DNA of 64,000 bases from Melioribacter sp. (GCA_020723965.1 DYHW01000006.1:1-64000); one strand, 5' to 3'; positions 46,901 to 56,164 are shown, numbered from the stretch's first letter. A program made the numbers and translations. The notes: generated by a model not told the origin, from the letters alone.

Positions 46901-48133
46901 TTACGCTACAGCTTTTTTCTTTTTTTCGTTCGTTATTTTTTGTGTAACGCGGTTGTAAGTCTTTAGCGGCAGTCCATAAATTTTAATAAACCCTTCAGAA
47001 GCCGCATGGTCAAATTGGTCTTCTGCAGTGTAAGTTGCAAGCGCGGGATCATAAAGTGAATAGGCAGAGGTTCTTCCGCTCACTCGAACATTTCCTTTGT
47101 AAAGTTTAACTTTTACTAGACCAGTTACGCGCTCTTGTGTTTTATCAACAAACGCTTGCAGCGCTTCGCGCAAAGGGGAGAACCACAATCCATTATAAAT
47201 TAAATTTGCATATTCATGCGCAACTAACGATTTATAATGCATCACAGATTTATCAAGCGTAATTCTTTCAAGCTCTTTGTGAGCAAAATGAAGAATTGTT
47301 GCCGCTGGTGCTTCATAAATTTCGCGTGATTTAATTCCTACCAATCTATTTTCAATCATATCAATTCTTCCTACGCCGTGTTTTGCGCCTGCAGTATTTA
47401 GCGCTTTAACTAGCGAAATGCTATCCATTTCATTTCCGTTAATACAAACGGGCAGTCCTTCAGAAAATTCTATAGAAATAATTTCCGGTTCGTCCGGCGC
47501 TTGTTCAATTGGAGTTAAAGACTGATACGAATCAGCTGGCGGTTCAACCATAGGGTCTTCCAACACTCCGCATTCGATACTTGTGCCCCACAAATTTTCA
47601 TCTATTGAATACGGTGAATCTTTTGTTGCTGCAACTGGAATGTTGTGAGCTTTTGCGTAATCAATTTCTTCTTCGCGACTTTTGAATTGCCACATTCTAA
47701 GCGGAGCTAAATTTATTAGATCGGGTGCAAGCGCTCCAACCGAAACCTCAAAACGAACTTGATCATTTCCCTTTCCGGTGCAGCCGTGAGCAACCATATT
47801 CGCATTTTCTTTTCTTGCAACCTCGACTAATGCTTTTGCAAGGAGCGGTCTTCCAATCGATGTTGCCATCGGATAAGCTTCTTCATACATTGCCCCGGTT
47901 TTGAGCGCAGGAAAAACATACTCTTCTAAAAATTCTTTTTGCAAATCTTTTATATAAACTTTCGATGCGCCGCTCTTCAACGCTTTCTCTTTCAATCCGG
48001 TCAGCTCTTTCGTCTGTCCAAGGTTTCCCGTAAATGTAATTATCTCGGCATCATAATTGTCCTTGAGCCACTTAACCATAACTGATGTATCTAATCCGCC
48101 CGAGTAGGCAACCACAATTTTATTCTTCGCCAT
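46901..48133 (-). CDS. argG: Argininosuccinate synthase
   Basis: Joins citrulline and aspartate using ATP. 410 aa; P-loop-type [15 protein letters not shown] at the N-terminus (residues about 8-22), then [25 protein letters not shown] and [22 protein letters not shown], all signatures. It starts at 48133, where the last base of the argR stop overlaps (TAATG), so argR-argG are coupled. The repressor of the pathway is thus expressed with the synthase. Confidence 0.97.
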   Translation of the reverse strand: MAKNKIVVAYSGGLDTSVMVKWLKDNYDAEIITFTGNLGQTKELTGLKEKALKSGASKVYIKDLQKEFLEEYVFPALKTGAMYEEAYPMATSIGRPLLAKALVEVARKENANMVAHGCTGKGNDQVRFEVSVGALAPDLINLAPLRMWQFKSREEEIDYAKAHNIPVAATKDSPYSIDENLWGTSIECGVLEDPMVEPPADSYQSLTPIEQAPDEPEIISIEFSEGLPVCINGNEMDSISLVKALNTAGAKHGVGRIDMIENRLVGIKSREIYEAPAATILHFAHKELERITLDKSVMHYKSLVAHEYANLIYNGLWFSPLREALQAFVDKTQERVTGLVKVKLYKGNVRVSGRTSAYSLYDPALATYTAEDQFDHAASEGFIKIYGLPLKTYNRVTQKITNEKKKKAVA

Positions 48134-48594
48134 TATTTTATTCCTAAGATTTTAGTTGTTTGTTCAATTGTTTTTTTAATTTTTTTGATCGAACGCGGGA
48201 TGACGATAATGGTGTCATCTCCGGCAAGCGTGCCAAGAATTTCGGATCCATTTTGTTTATCAACAAACACCGCTACACCCTGCGCCCTTCCCGGAAATGT
48301 TTTTATAACTATCAAATTTTCATTTGCTTTAACAGAGATTATCTCTTCGGCAATTCTGCTCTTTAAAGTTCCTTCATCGCCAGCTGCGCCAATCCTATAG
48401 AAATGTCCTTTAGACGTTGGCATACGAGCAATTCCAAGTTCGTTCAAATCGCGCGATAAAGTAGCTTGTGTTACTTTTATCCCTTTTTGTTTTAATACTT
48501 TTTGAAGTTGGGTTTGATTTGCAATATTTTCTGTTGAAATTAAATTTTTAATCAACGAATGACGTTTTTGAATGTCTTCCAATTTTTTACTCAT
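48133..48594 (-). CDS. argR: Arginine repressor ArgR
   Basis: 153 aa from ATG 48594, which has a strong GGAGG site 6 bases upstream (the longer frame to 48657 lacks it). N-terminal winged helix ([30 protein letters not shown]) that binds ARG boxes and a C-terminal hexamer/arginine-binding core ([34 protein letters not shown]). It should repress argC-J-B and the downstream genes when arginine is abundant, and may autoregulate as part of the cluster. Confidence 0.95.
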   Translation of the reverse strand: MSKKLEDIQKRHSLIKNLISTENIANQTQLQKVLKQKGIKVTQATLSRDLNELGIARMPTSKGHFYRIGAAGDEGTLKSRIAEEIISVKANENLIVIKTFPGRAQGVAVFVDKQNGSEILGTLAGDDTIIVIPRSIKKIKKTIEQTTKILGIK

Positions 48595-48608
48595 AATTAA
48601 CCTCCATT

Positions 48609-48662
48609 TTGTAGAGCGATCTTCAGATCGCTCAATTATGCGAACTAAAGTTCGCACTACAA
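48609..48662. repeat. REP-like double hairpin between argB and argR
   Basis: TTGTAG (48609-48614) and CTACAA (48657-48662) enclose two perfect hairpins: GAGCGATCT-TC-AGATCGCTC (48614-48633) and GCGAACT-AA-AGTTCGC (48640-48655). The CTTCAG and CTAAAG cores recur in the hairpins near the Y1 transposase. It separates the argR ribosome site from the argB stop and might terminate or stabilise RNA. Confidence 0.75.
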
Positions 48663-48663
48663 T

Positions 48664-49512
48664 TTATTCCGAAACTATCTCTGTTCCAATTCCTTCTTTT
48701 GTAAAAATTTCCAACAGCAGCGCGTGCGGAATTCTTCCATCTATTATATGGACTTTTTGCACGCCGGAGTCCAGCGCCGAGATAGCCGATTCAATTTTGG
48801 GAATCATTCCGCCGTTGATAATTCCATCCTCTATATATTTCACTGCGTCTCTCTGCATTAAATGAGAAACGAGAGAATCATTTGCTTTCACGCCTTCAAT
48901 GTCTGTCATATAAACAAGCTTTGCCGAGTCTAACGATGCGGCAACTTTTCCCGCAGCAATATCTGCATTCACGTTATAAACAGTTCCGCTCTCATCAACA
49001 CCTATTGGCGCAATTACGGGTAAGTATCCATCTCTCAATAAATTTTTTATGAACAAAGTATTCACATCAATAATTTCCCCGACAAATCCCAAATCTTCTC
49101 GCTCATATTTTTTTACTGTTACTAATCCGGCATCAATTCCGCTAATTCCTACAGCTCTTCCGCCATGAATATTTATGCGCCGCACAATATCTTTATTTAT
49201 AAGCCCGGCTAAAACCATTTGAACAACATCGCGCGTTTCTTCATCTGTATATCTTTGCCCATTCACAAATGTAGTTTTGATGTTCAACCGTGAAGAAAGA
49301 GAAGTAATTTCTTTTCCTCCGCCGTGAACAACCACAATATCAATTCCTATTTTTCTTAAAAGCGTAACATCTTGAGCAACCATCGATTTTAATTGCTCAT
49401 CTTCCATAACAGCGCCGCCGTATTTGATAACAAAGGTTTTTTGCTCAAACTGCTGAATGTATGGAAGCGCTTCAATCAACACGTCTTCTTTTCTAAAAAT
49501 TGGATGTGTCAA
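48664..49512 (-). CDS. argB: Acetylglutamate kinase
   Basis: Phosphorylates N-acetylglutamate in the linear or cyclic arginine route. 282 aa of the amino-acid-kinase fold: VIKYGGAVMEDEQL (K in the N-terminal motif), VVVHGGGKEI (about 60-69) and GQRYTDEETRDVVQMVLAG. The C-terminal part (IEDGIINGGMIPKIESAISALDSGVQKVHIIDGRIPHALLLEIFT) is usual for both regulated and unregulated enzymes. Start overlaps the argJ stop by 4 bases. Confidence 0.97.
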   Translation of the reverse strand: MTHPIFRKEDVLIEALPYIQQFEQKTFVIKYGGAVMEDEQLKSMVAQDVTLLRKIGIDIVVVHGGGKEITSLSSRLNIKTTFVNGQRYTDEETRDVVQMVLAGLINKDIVRRINIHGGRAVGISGIDAGLVTVKKYEREDLGFVGEIIDVNTLFIKNLLRDGYLPVIAPIGVDESGTVYNVNADIAAGKVAASLDSAKLVYMTDIEGVKANDSLVSHLMQRDAVKYIEDGIINGGMIPKIESAISALDSGVQKVHIIDGRIPHALLLEIFTKEGIGTEIVSE

Positions 49513-50732
49513 CTCCGGTAGCTCCCGTTTATTTTCACATACTCTTCGGAAAAATCACACGTCCAGCAAGTTGCCGTGCCTCCATTTAGATTTAGCTTTA
49601 TCAATAATTCTATATTCGACGATTGCAACGTTTGATTAGCAACCGCATTTGGCAATGTAACAATATAATTTTTGCGCAATATATGAGTCCCATTTATAAT
49701 GATTTCCAATTTGGCGGGATCGAATTCAATTCCCGAATAACCAACCGCCGCAATAATTCTTCCCCAATTAGCATCTTCGCCATGAATTGCTGTTTTAACA
49801 AGCGGAGAGAGTGCAACCGTTCGAGCGGCTTTCACCGCATCTTCATCACTTGGAGCGCCTTGAACTGTAATTTCGATCAACTTTGTTGCGCCTTCGCCGT
49901 CGCGAATAATATCGAGCGCAAGTTTTTTAAGCACTTCGTGCAACTTATTTTCAAAAATATCAAACGAAGCAGTTCCTATTTGTAGCGGATCGAGTCCCGA
50001 CGCACCGTTAGCGAGTGCAATCACCATATCGTTAGTGCTTGTGTCTCCATCAACAACAATTCTGTTAAATGTTTTATCAACATTTCTCTTTAACAAAGAT
50101 TGAAAAAGTTTTTTTTCAATTGCTGCGTCTGTGGTTATAAATCCAAGCATTGTAGCCATGTTAGGGTGAATCATTCCAGAGCCCTTTGCAATTCCGCCGA
50201 TGCTCACTTCTTTTCCATCAATCATAAAAGTTGACGATGTAGATTTCACAAAAGTGTCTGTTGTCATGATCGCTTCAGCAACGCTTATATAATTGCTTTC
50301 ATCAATCTGTTGTACAATTTGCCGAATGCCGCTCACAATTTTTTCTATCGGCAGCGGCTCACCTATCACTCCGGTTGAAGCGACAAAAATTTCTTGAGGA
50401 CAAACACAAAGCGCTGCTGCTGTTTCTTCCGTCATTGTCATCGCATCTTCAAAACCGCGCTCGCCCGTGCAAGCATTGGCGTTTCCGCTGTTTACTATTA
50501 TAGCTTTGAAAGTTTCACTTTTCTTTAAATGTTTTTTGCTTACGATCACCGGCGCCGCCTGAACTTTATTTAATGTGAAAACAGCCGCTGCAGTTGCAGG
50601 TGTATCCGATACAATCAAAGCGAGGTCTTTTCTTGATCTTTTTATTCCGCAGTGAATACCCGCGCCTTTAAATCCTTTAGGCGCTGTAATCCCCTCTTTT
50701 ATTTTATTAGCAACGATCTTTTCTTCATGCAT
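49509..50732 (-). CDS. argJ: Bifunctional ornithine acetyltransferase/N-acetylglutamate synthase
   Basis: Transfers acetyl from N-acetylornithine to glutamate (cyclic pathway) and, in bifunctional forms, can also use acetyl-CoA. 407 aa self-cleaving precursor: the nucleophile T194 lies in GMIHPNMATMLGF, preceded by the GIAKGSGMI segment. Other motifs are NSGNANACTG (about 81-90) and VDGDTSTNDMVI. It ends with the conserved C-terminal TCDFSEEYVKINGSY. Its start overlaps argC by 34 bases. Presence of argJ means argA is not essential. Confidence 0.96.
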   Translation of the reverse strand: MHEEKIVANKIKEGITAPKGFKGAGIHCGIKRSRKDLALIVSDTPATAAAVFTLNKVQAAPVIVSKKHLKKSETFKAIIVNSGNANACTGERGFEDAMTMTEETAAALCVCPQEIFVASTGVIGEPLPIEKIVSGIRQIVQQIDESNYISVAEAIMTTDTFVKSTSSTFMIDGKEVSIGGIAKGSGMIHPNMATMLGFITTDAAIEKKLFQSLLKRNVDKTFNRIVVDGDTSTNDMVIALANGASGLDPLQIGTASFDIFENKLHEVLKKLALDIIRDGEGATKLIEITVQGAPSDEDAVKAARTVALSPLVKTAIHGEDANWGRIIAAVGYSGIEFDPAKLEIIINGTHILRKNYIVTLPNAVANQTLQSSNIELLIKLNLNGGTATCWTCDFSEEYVKINGSYRS

Positions 50733-51745
50733 GTAAGAAATCCTTCTGTTTGTGGAAAACCAAATATTATGTTCATGTTTTGAATCGCTTGTCCCGCCGC
50801 TCCTTTTACAAGATTATCTATTGTAGAAAAGAGCGCTATCGTGCCTTCATCACTAATCTTAAAACTGATGTCGCAGAAGTTTGTGTTAATAACGTCTTTC
50901 ATTTCCGGAATTTCCGGCGCTATCATTCGAATAAAGGGAAATGAGCCGTAACTTGATGAATAAGCATCATAAATATTGTCCTCTGACACGGCGGTTTTTA
51001 CTTTAGTTTGAATCGTTGTATAAATGCCTCTTGTTATCGGAAGCAGATGCGGAACAAAAGAAAATTTTACCGCAGTTCCGCTAAATTGTTCAAGGTATTG
51101 TTTGATTTCGGGAATGTGTTGATGATTGCCAACTTTGTATGCTCGAACACTTTCGTTCACTTCACTGAAAATCATATTTGCAGTTGCGGATTTTCCCGCG
51201 CCCGAAGTGCCGCTATACGAAACGATGCTGATAAATGATTCATCAATTAACTTTTCTGATAGTAACGGCAGCAGGGCTAATAAAATGCTTGTCGGATAAC
51301 AACCGGGATTAGCAACAAGCGATGCAGATTGAATTGCTTCTTTGTTCCATTCGCTTAAGCCGTAAACCGCTTCGCTCAATAATTCAACTGCAGCATGTTC
51401 ATGTTTATAATACTTTAGATACTCATTTACGTTTCTCAATCTGAAATCGCCGCCTAAGTCAATCACTTTGCATCCGGTTTGTAGTGATTGTGCAACAATA
51501 TTCATCGCTTGTCCTGATGGAAGCGCAACAAATATTAAATCAACTCCTTCAAGCGCATTCAGTTCAAATTTTTCAACTTTCATCGAGATCATTCCGCGCA
51601 GAGATGGATGAATTTCTTCAATTATGTTCCCAACGGAAGAATTTCCGAACAGTTTTACTATGTTCACTTCAGAATGATTAAGAAGAAGTTTTATCAACTC
51701 AACCCCCGAATAACCCGCCGCACCGACTATGCCGACATTTATCAT
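50699..51745 (-). CDS. argC: N-acetyl-gamma-glutamyl-phosphate reductase
   Basis: NADPH-dependent third step of arginine synthesis. 348 aa with GIVGAAGYSGVELIKLL (NADP fold), the catalytic C149 in LVANPGCYPTS and the SGTSGAGKSATANMIFSE and HQHIPEI segments. It is the first gene of the arg cluster, 20-60 bases downstream of the two palindromes. Its 3' end overlaps argJ, so argC-J-B form a tight operon. Confidence 0.97.
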   Translation of the reverse strand: MINVGIVGAAGYSGVELIKLLLNHSEVNIVKLFGNSSVGNIIEEIHPSLRGMISMKVEKFELNALEGVDLIFVALPSGQAMNIVAQSLQTGCKVIDLGGDFRLRNVNEYLKYYKHEHAAVELLSEAVYGLSEWNKEAIQSASLVANPGCYPTSILLALLPLLSEKLIDESFISIVSYSGTSGAGKSATANMIFSEVNESVRAYKVGNHQHIPEIKQYLEQFSGTAVKFSFVPHLLPITRGIYTTIQTKVKTAVSEDNIYDAYSSSYGSFPFIRMIAPEIPEMKDVINTNFCDISFKISDEGTIALFSTIDNLVKGAAGQAIQNMNIIFGFPQTEGFLTCMKKRSLLIK

Positions 51746-51768
51746 TTGAAAAGCTTTTTAAAATTGTG

Positions 51769-51808
51769 GGTATAATTATACAAGATTATGCATAATTATG
51801 CAAATATA
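51769..51808 (-). promoter_or_regulatory. Two ARG-box-like operators and promoter upstream of argC
   Basis: GTATAATTATAC (51770-51781) and TGCATAATTATGCA (51789-51802) are perfect palindromes with centres 20 bases apart, the spacing seen for ArgR operators. A minus-strand -7 box TATATTTG (51801-51808) overlaps the outer palindrome, with TTTCG (51827-51831) at the -33 position. Both lie 24-63 bases before the argC ATG. Confidence 0.6.
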
Positions 51809-51880
51809 ATTTTATCGTGATCTTTCCGAAAGAGCAAGATCACGAGCAAAATCGCGATTTGCGTAAGAAGTGTAATTATT

Positions 51881-52249
51881 CTATGAACGGAAAATAAAAT
51901 AGACGGCGCCAATTAAACACAAGCCTGCCCAAATATAATCCATCTTAAACGGCTGGCGCATATAAATCATTGCGAAAGGAACAAATAAGGAAAGTGTAAT
52001 AACTTCTTGTAAAATTTTTAGCTGATAGAGAGTCAGTTCAGAATAGACAATTCTATTTGCCGGTACTTGAAGCAGATATTCAAACAGCGCAATACTCCAG
52101 CTAATAAGTGCGGCGATATACCATTTTTTATTTGATAGATTTTTGAGATGACCATACCAGGCGAAAGTCATGAACATGTTGGAAAGAATTAGCAGAAAAG
52201 ATGTGCGTATAATTACCGGAAGTGTGAGTACGTAATTTATCATTTGCAA
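51881..52249 (-). CDS. DUF486-family small membrane protein
   Basis: 122 aa with four membrane helices: LPVIIRTSFLLILSNMFMTFAWYGHL, WYIAALISWSIALFEYLLQVPANRI, LKILQEVITLSLFVPFAMIYM and YIWAGLCLIGAVYFIF. The F-A-W-Y-G-H-L and E-Y-x-L-Q-V-P-A-N-R-I stretches are typical of the DUF486/drug-metabolite-like family. Function is unknown. It lies upstream-facing toward nothing obvious, monocistronic. Confidence 0.85.
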   Translation of the reverse strand: MQMINYVLTLPVIIRTSFLLILSNMFMTFAWYGHLKNLSNKKWYIAALISWSIALFEYLLQVPANRIVYSELTLYQLKILQEVITLSLFVPFAMIYMRQPFKMDYIWAGLCLIGAVYFIFRS

Positions 52250-52371
52250 TCCATAAACAAATTAAGATTGAGTTATAACGTGAAATATTGCCGGTAAAAT
52301 TAAGAGAAACTGGAAAAAGAATTACAATTTGTTTTGTGTTCTTTTTCCCTCAGAATTTAATTGGAGTTGGT

Positions 52372-52590
52372 TTATTCCGGTTTCTTATCCGGGATGAATT
52401 CTAATATATCTCCCGGCTGGCAATCGAGAACTTTACAAATTGCTTCGAGTGTTGAGAAGCGTATTGCGCGCGCCTTTTCTGTTTTTAATACGGAAAGATT
52501 TGCCATTGTTATTCCCACTTTCTCCGCAAGTTCGGTGAGAGACATTTTTCTCTTCGCCATCATTACGTCTAAATTTACGCGTATCGCCAC
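52372..52590 (-). CDS. Cro/C1-type HTH regulator, YozG-like
   Basis: 72 aa, essentially only the helix-turn-helix: MAKRKMSLTELAEKVGITMANLSVLKTEKARAIRFSTLEAICKVLDCQPGDILE. It starts 8 bases after the DUF2975 membrane-protein gene, a pairing seen repeatedly in Firmicutes and Bacteroidota. It likely represses its own operon through the palindrome at 53240-53266. The effector may be the membrane protein. Confidence 0.88.
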   Translation of the reverse strand: MAIRVNLDVMMAKRKMSLTELAEKVGITMANLSVLKTEKARAIRFSTLEAICKVLDCQPGDILEFIPDKKPE

Positions 52591-52597
52591 AAATTCC

Positions 52598-53179
52598 TCA
52601 CACCGTTAAGTCAATTTCTTCTTGCAGCTTTGCTGCATGAACAATTATTTCACCTATAACAAGAACTATCATTCCAATTATTAGATAAGGATTAAATACA
52701 ACGCCCAAAGAGTTTCCAAGAAGAATTAGTATTCTTGTTGTTGGAGAAATGACCTCTGAAGTATCTGCTGGAATTGCAAATACGTTGCTCAAATAAATAA
52801 CTATTGTTAGTATCATAGTAATTATTCCAATGAACTTGAGATGCTTTCCGTTTTCTTCAATAAACGGTTTTTCCTCATATACATTTTTTAAGAAGTCATT
52901 TAATCGTTTCAATCCAAAGAACAGTGCAACAACTACCGAAAGGTTTACCACTAAAACAAAAATTGCCAATACAACGGTCTGAAAAGAAACGTTGAAGGCA
53001 AGTTTTTGATAACCGAACAGTTTGAATAAATCAAGATTCGTTACCGGTATTTTTCCCGAAAAGGAATAACCAAGTAATGGTATGCAAAAGAAAATTAGCA
53101 GTATGGGAAATAACTTTAATAACAAGTTCACATATGAATAACTTGTCTTTACAAAAAAATTCTCTTTGAACGTTTTCAT
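52598..53179 (-). CDS. DUF2975-family membrane protein
   Basis: 193 aa from ATG 53179, which follows an AGGAGG site (the longer ATG/other frame start is rejected). Four membrane helices (about 15-40, 60-85, 110-130, 160-185), typical of DUF2975. The downstream HTH gene makes this a membrane protein/regulator pair. Function unknown. Confidence 0.83.
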   Translation of the reverse strand: MKTFKENFFVKTSYSYVNLLLKLFPILLIFFCIPLLGYSFSGKIPVTNLDLFKLFGYQKLAFNVSFQTVVLAIFVLVVNLSVVVALFFGLKRLNDFLKNVYEEKPFIEENGKHLKFIGIITMILTIVIYLSNVFAIPADTSEVISPTTRILILLGNSLGVVFNPYLIIGMIVLVIGEIIVHAAKLQEEIDLTV

Positions 53180-53239
53180 TTTACCTCCTATCATTTTTGC
53201 TGTGTGCAATATAAAAAAGTAATTTTCGGATTGTCAAGA

Positions 53240-53266
53240 AAAATATATCGTTTATCAATATATTTT
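53240..53266. promoter_or_regulatory. Inverted repeat, likely operator of the DUF2975/HTH operon
   Basis: AAAATATAT (53240-53248) and ATATATTTT (53258-53266) flank CGTTTATCA; an inner TATCG/CAATA dyad overlaps. It lies about 60 bases before the ATG 53179 in a divergent gap. Confidence 0.4.
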
Positions 53267-53341
53267 CCCCTTTTAACAGCATTGCCGCCAATGGCGTTAT
53301 TTTCTAATTTGATGTGCAATTAACAAATAATAAGGTGCCTT

Positions 53342-53599
53342 ATGAAAAAATCTATTCTACTAATATTGATTGGAAAGAGAAAAGAAGAAGCTGTTAAGGT
53401 TCAACAAATTTTAACCGGCTGGGGATGTATGATCAAAACAAGATTGGGAATTCATGACGGGGTTTTGGATAATTGCTCTGACAGCGGATTAGTAATTTTG
53501 GAATTGGTTGGGACAGACGAACAGAATCAGGAGCTTGCACGCAAACTTTCTCTTCTGCCCGGGGTGTCTTCAAAGTTAATTGATTTAGAAGTGCCGTAG
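53342..53599 (+). CDS. Small ACT-like protein, TM1266/iron-only-hydrogenase-regulator type
   Basis: 85 aa with the beta-alpha-beta ACT/NikR-C-like pattern: KKSILLILIGKRKEEAVKVQQILTGWGCMIKTRLGIHD...SGLVILELVGTDEQNQELARKLSLLPGVSSKLIDL. The match is to small putative metal or ligand-binding regulators often found with [FeFe] hydrogenase maturation genes, which are not seen here. AAGGT site before the ATG. Function is by inference. Confidence 0.6.
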   Translation: MKKSILLILIGKRKEEAVKVQQILTGWGCMIKTRLGIHDGVLDNCSDSGLVILELVGTDEQNQELARKLSLLPGVSSKLIDLEVP

Positions 53600-53759
53600 C
53601 AATCCCGTGGAAAGGGTGCGGCAAATGGGGAGTTTAACAAATTTTCGGTCCCAATTTATAGACGGAAAGCAAAAATGTTTTCTGGATTTATCTTTTTTAT
53701 TATCTGTTATATCCAGTGTGTCTAACTTTTTTGGAGCGCTGCGTAACGGCTTCTACAAC

Positions 53760-54311
53760 TTATCCGCCATATTCTTTTTTATATCTTTCAATAGAATCTA
53801 AAATTATGTGATATGCTTCTTCTTTACCTGCAATCTTTTCTACAACTACATTTTTGTGCTCTAATTTTTTATAATCTTCAAAAAATCTTTGAAGCTGAAT
53901 CATTGTATGCGGCGGCATATTTTTTAAATCATCAATGTAGTTTACTGAAATGTCATTCTTGGCAACAGCAATTATTTTTTCATCCTTCTCTTCATTGTCA
54001 ACCATTTCCATCAAACCAACAACTTTTGCTTCAATAAGACAAAACGGATCGACATCGACTGAACATATTACAAGAATGTCGAGCGGATCATCATCATCGC
54101 TCAATGTTCTTGGAATAAAACCATAGTTTGCCGGATAATAAACTGCAGAAAAAAGTACGCGGTCTAATTTTAACAATCCGCTCTCTTTATCTAGCTCATA
54201 TTTTGCCTGCGCTCCTTTCGGTATTTCGATGATTGCATTAACTATTTCCGGAACGTTCTCTCCGTACTTTACATGATGCCATGGATTAAAATGTGTGGAA
54301 ATATTTTTCAT
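53760..54311 (-). CDS. ppa: Inorganic pyrophosphatase (family I)
   Basis: 183 aa from ATG 54311. Hydrolyses pyrophosphate to drive biosynthesis. Visible: YPANYGFIPRTLSDDDDPLDILVIC (three catalytic/metal aspartates), KYELDKESGLLKLDRVLFS and the K/E-containing start NPWHHVKYG. Length matches bacterial hexameric enzymes. It is monocistronic; a GTG at 54323 would add four residues and cannot be excluded. Confidence 0.95.
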   Translation of the reverse strand: MKNISTHFNPWHHVKYGENVPEIVNAIIEIPKGAQAKYELDKESGLLKLDRVLFSAVYYPANYGFIPRTLSDDDDPLDILVICSVDVDPFCLIEAKVVGLMEMVDNEEKDEKIIAVAKNDISVNYIDDLKNMPPHTMIQLQRFFEDYKKLEHKNVVVEKIAGKEEAYHIILDSIERYKKEYGG

Positions 54312-54517
54312 TTTATTCACCAATTCGGTTGGTTTCTCTTCTAAATATAAAACTTTCCCATTTAATCAGCTTAAGATAATATACAGCCATACTACAATAG
54401 CAGTTACAAATTTCTTTGGCTTACACATTATTGTCGATCGGTTATTTTAATGATTATAGAAATTTAAGCAAGAATTATTAACTTGTACATAAAATTTTTG
54501 AGATAGGATACAAAAGA

Positions 54518-55696
54518 TTGATCATTGAATTATTAGAAAACAAAACCGCTACGAAAGAAAAATCGGAACTCGTTGCTACATTTGATCATCTTACTGCAGA
54601 ACAAGCATATAAATTTCATTCTTCTTTCTCCAATTACAAACCTACTCCGCTTATTGAGTTAAAAGGATTGGCAAAACATGTTGGTGTAAAAAATATCTGG
54701 CTTAAAGATGAATCGCACCGTTTTGGCTTAAAGGCATTTAAGGTTCTTGGGGCAAGCTATGCCGTTGCAAAACTTCTTGCAGAAATGTTTGGCTTAAGCG
54801 GTAATGCATTGACCTTCTCAATTTTTAATGACCCGCGCATTAGAGAAAAAATTAAAAACATAACTTTTGTTACTGCAACAGACGGCAATCACGGGCGTGG
54901 TGTTGCGTGGACCGCCCAGCAGCTTGGCTGCAAATGCGTGGTTTATATGCCAAAGAAAACAACTCTAAATAGATTCGAAAATATAAAATCACATAACGCT
55001 GACGTAATAATAATAGACGGTGATTATGACGATGCTTCGAACATTGCCAGAACTAATGCTCAAAAGTATGGCTGGCTTTTAATTCAAGATTCTTCGTGGA
55101 ATGGTTACGAAAAAATTCCGTTGTGGATTATGCATGGGTACTTATCCCTAATGCGCGAAATATTTGAGCAAACAAAAGACGAAAGACCAACTCACTTTTT
55201 TGTTCAATGCGGAGTAGGTTCGCTGCCAGCGGCTGTGCTGGGTTATTTGGTAAATCTATATAGTAATGAACTGCCTATATTCGTAAATGTTGAGCCCATT
55301 GATGCAGGCTGCGTGTATGAATCGTTTGCCGTTAATGATGGTCGCCTGCATCCGCTCACAAATGAAATAAATACTATTATGGCTGGACTTGCATGCGGAA
55401 TACCCAGCAAACTTGCTTGGGAAATATTGCGTAATCATTCAAACTTTTTTGTGAAGTGTTCGGATGATATTGCTGTGCAAGGGATGAAAATTCTCGGCAG
55501 GATGGAATTCGGCGACGAACAGATTGTTTCTGGCGAATCGGGCGCAGTTACAACAGGATTGGTTTTCGAACTATTATCAAATCCATTTTACAAAAATTTT
55601 GCCCTACAACTTCAGCTCAACTCAAAATCAAAAATTTTTCTAATCTCAACCGAAGGAGATACAGACCCGGACACATATAAAAAATTAGTTTCTTAG
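54518..55696 (+). CDS. dpaL: Diaminopropionate ammonia-lyase
   Basis: PLP enzyme that splits 2,3-diaminopropionate to pyruvate and ammonia. 392 aa. The PLP lysine is K72 in SHRFGLKAFKVLGAS; the ATDGNHGRGVAWTA and QCGVGSLPAAVLGY segments are the phosphate-binding and glycine loops of fold II enzymes, and ESGAVTTGLV lies near the end. The start is TTG 54518 with an AGGATA site; there is no ATG in frame before residue 90, so TTG is preferred. No neighbours suggest a dedicated diaminopropionate operon. Confidence 0.88.
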   Translation: MIIELLENKTATKEKSELVATFDHLTAEQAYKFHSSFSNYKPTPLIELKGLAKHVGVKNIWLKDESHRFGLKAFKVLGASYAVAKLLAEMFGLSGNALTFSIFNDPRIREKIKNITFVTATDGNHGRGVAWTAQQLGCKCVVYMPKKTTLNRFENIKSHNADVIIIDGDYDDASNIARTNAQKYGWLLIQDSSWNGYEKIPLWIMHGYLSLMREIFEQTKDERPTHFFVQCGVGSLPAAVLGYLVNLYSNELPIFVNVEPIDAGCVYESFAVNDGRLHPLTNEINTIMAGLACGIPSKLAWEILRNHSNFFVKCSDDIAVQGMKILGRMEFGDEQIVSGESGAVTTGLVFELLSNPFYKNFALQLQLNSKSKIFLISTEGDTDPDTYKKLVS

Positions 55697-55766
55697 AACT
55701 ATAAGCAGCTTCCAGCAAAAAAACTTCCTTTTACAATAAGCAGTTTAGCGTGCTGTGTCAATTTTT

Positions 55767-55798
55767 TTTGATTCTGTTTTCACAATAAACTAAATTTC
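55767..55798 (+). promoter_or_regulatory. Possible promoter before the GYD protein
   Basis: TTTG (55767-55770), 20 bases, TAAATTTC (55791-55798; one mismatch to TAnnTTTG), about 70 bases before the gene start. Confidence 0.35.
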
Positions 55799-55867
55799 AT
55801 TTAGTCCTTTCCGCCTCGATAATTTCTATCAAATAAATAGATTATCATTTAATAAACGAGGTGAAAA

Positions 55868-56164
55868 ATGCAAACCTACATATTAATGACAAAGCTTTCC
55901 CCAGAGGTTTCCAAACAATTAAAGAACCGCGCAGAAGTAGGGCGCGCGTGGCTGGAACATGTAAAGAAAAAATGCCCCGAAGTTAAATTCATTGCACACT
56001 ATGCCCTGCTTGGCAAATATGATTTTATGGACATCTACGAAGCACCCGATGCCGAGACCGCGGCAAAAGTTTCAATGATAAGCTTATCCAACGGCGCTTT
56101 TCAGGCAGAAAGCTGGACTGCTATACCTTACAAGGATTTTTTAAAGCTAACAAAGAAAATTTGA
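55868..56164 (+). CDS. GYD-domain protein
   Basis: 98 aa. YILMTKLSPEVSKQLKNR at the start, then the diagnostic LLGKYDFMDIYEAPDAETAAKVSMISLSNGAF (a G-K-Y-D-F form of the GYD loop) and AESWTAIPYKDFLKL. Such proteins form alpha-beta dimers of unknown function. A GAGGTGAAAA site precedes the ATG, and a clear terminator follows, so it is a single-gene transcript. Confidence 0.93.
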   Translation: MQTYILMTKLSPEVSKQLKNRAEVGRAWLEHVKKKCPEVKFIAHYALLGKYDFMDIYEAPDAETAAKVSMISLSNGAFQAESWTAIPYKDFLKLTKKI

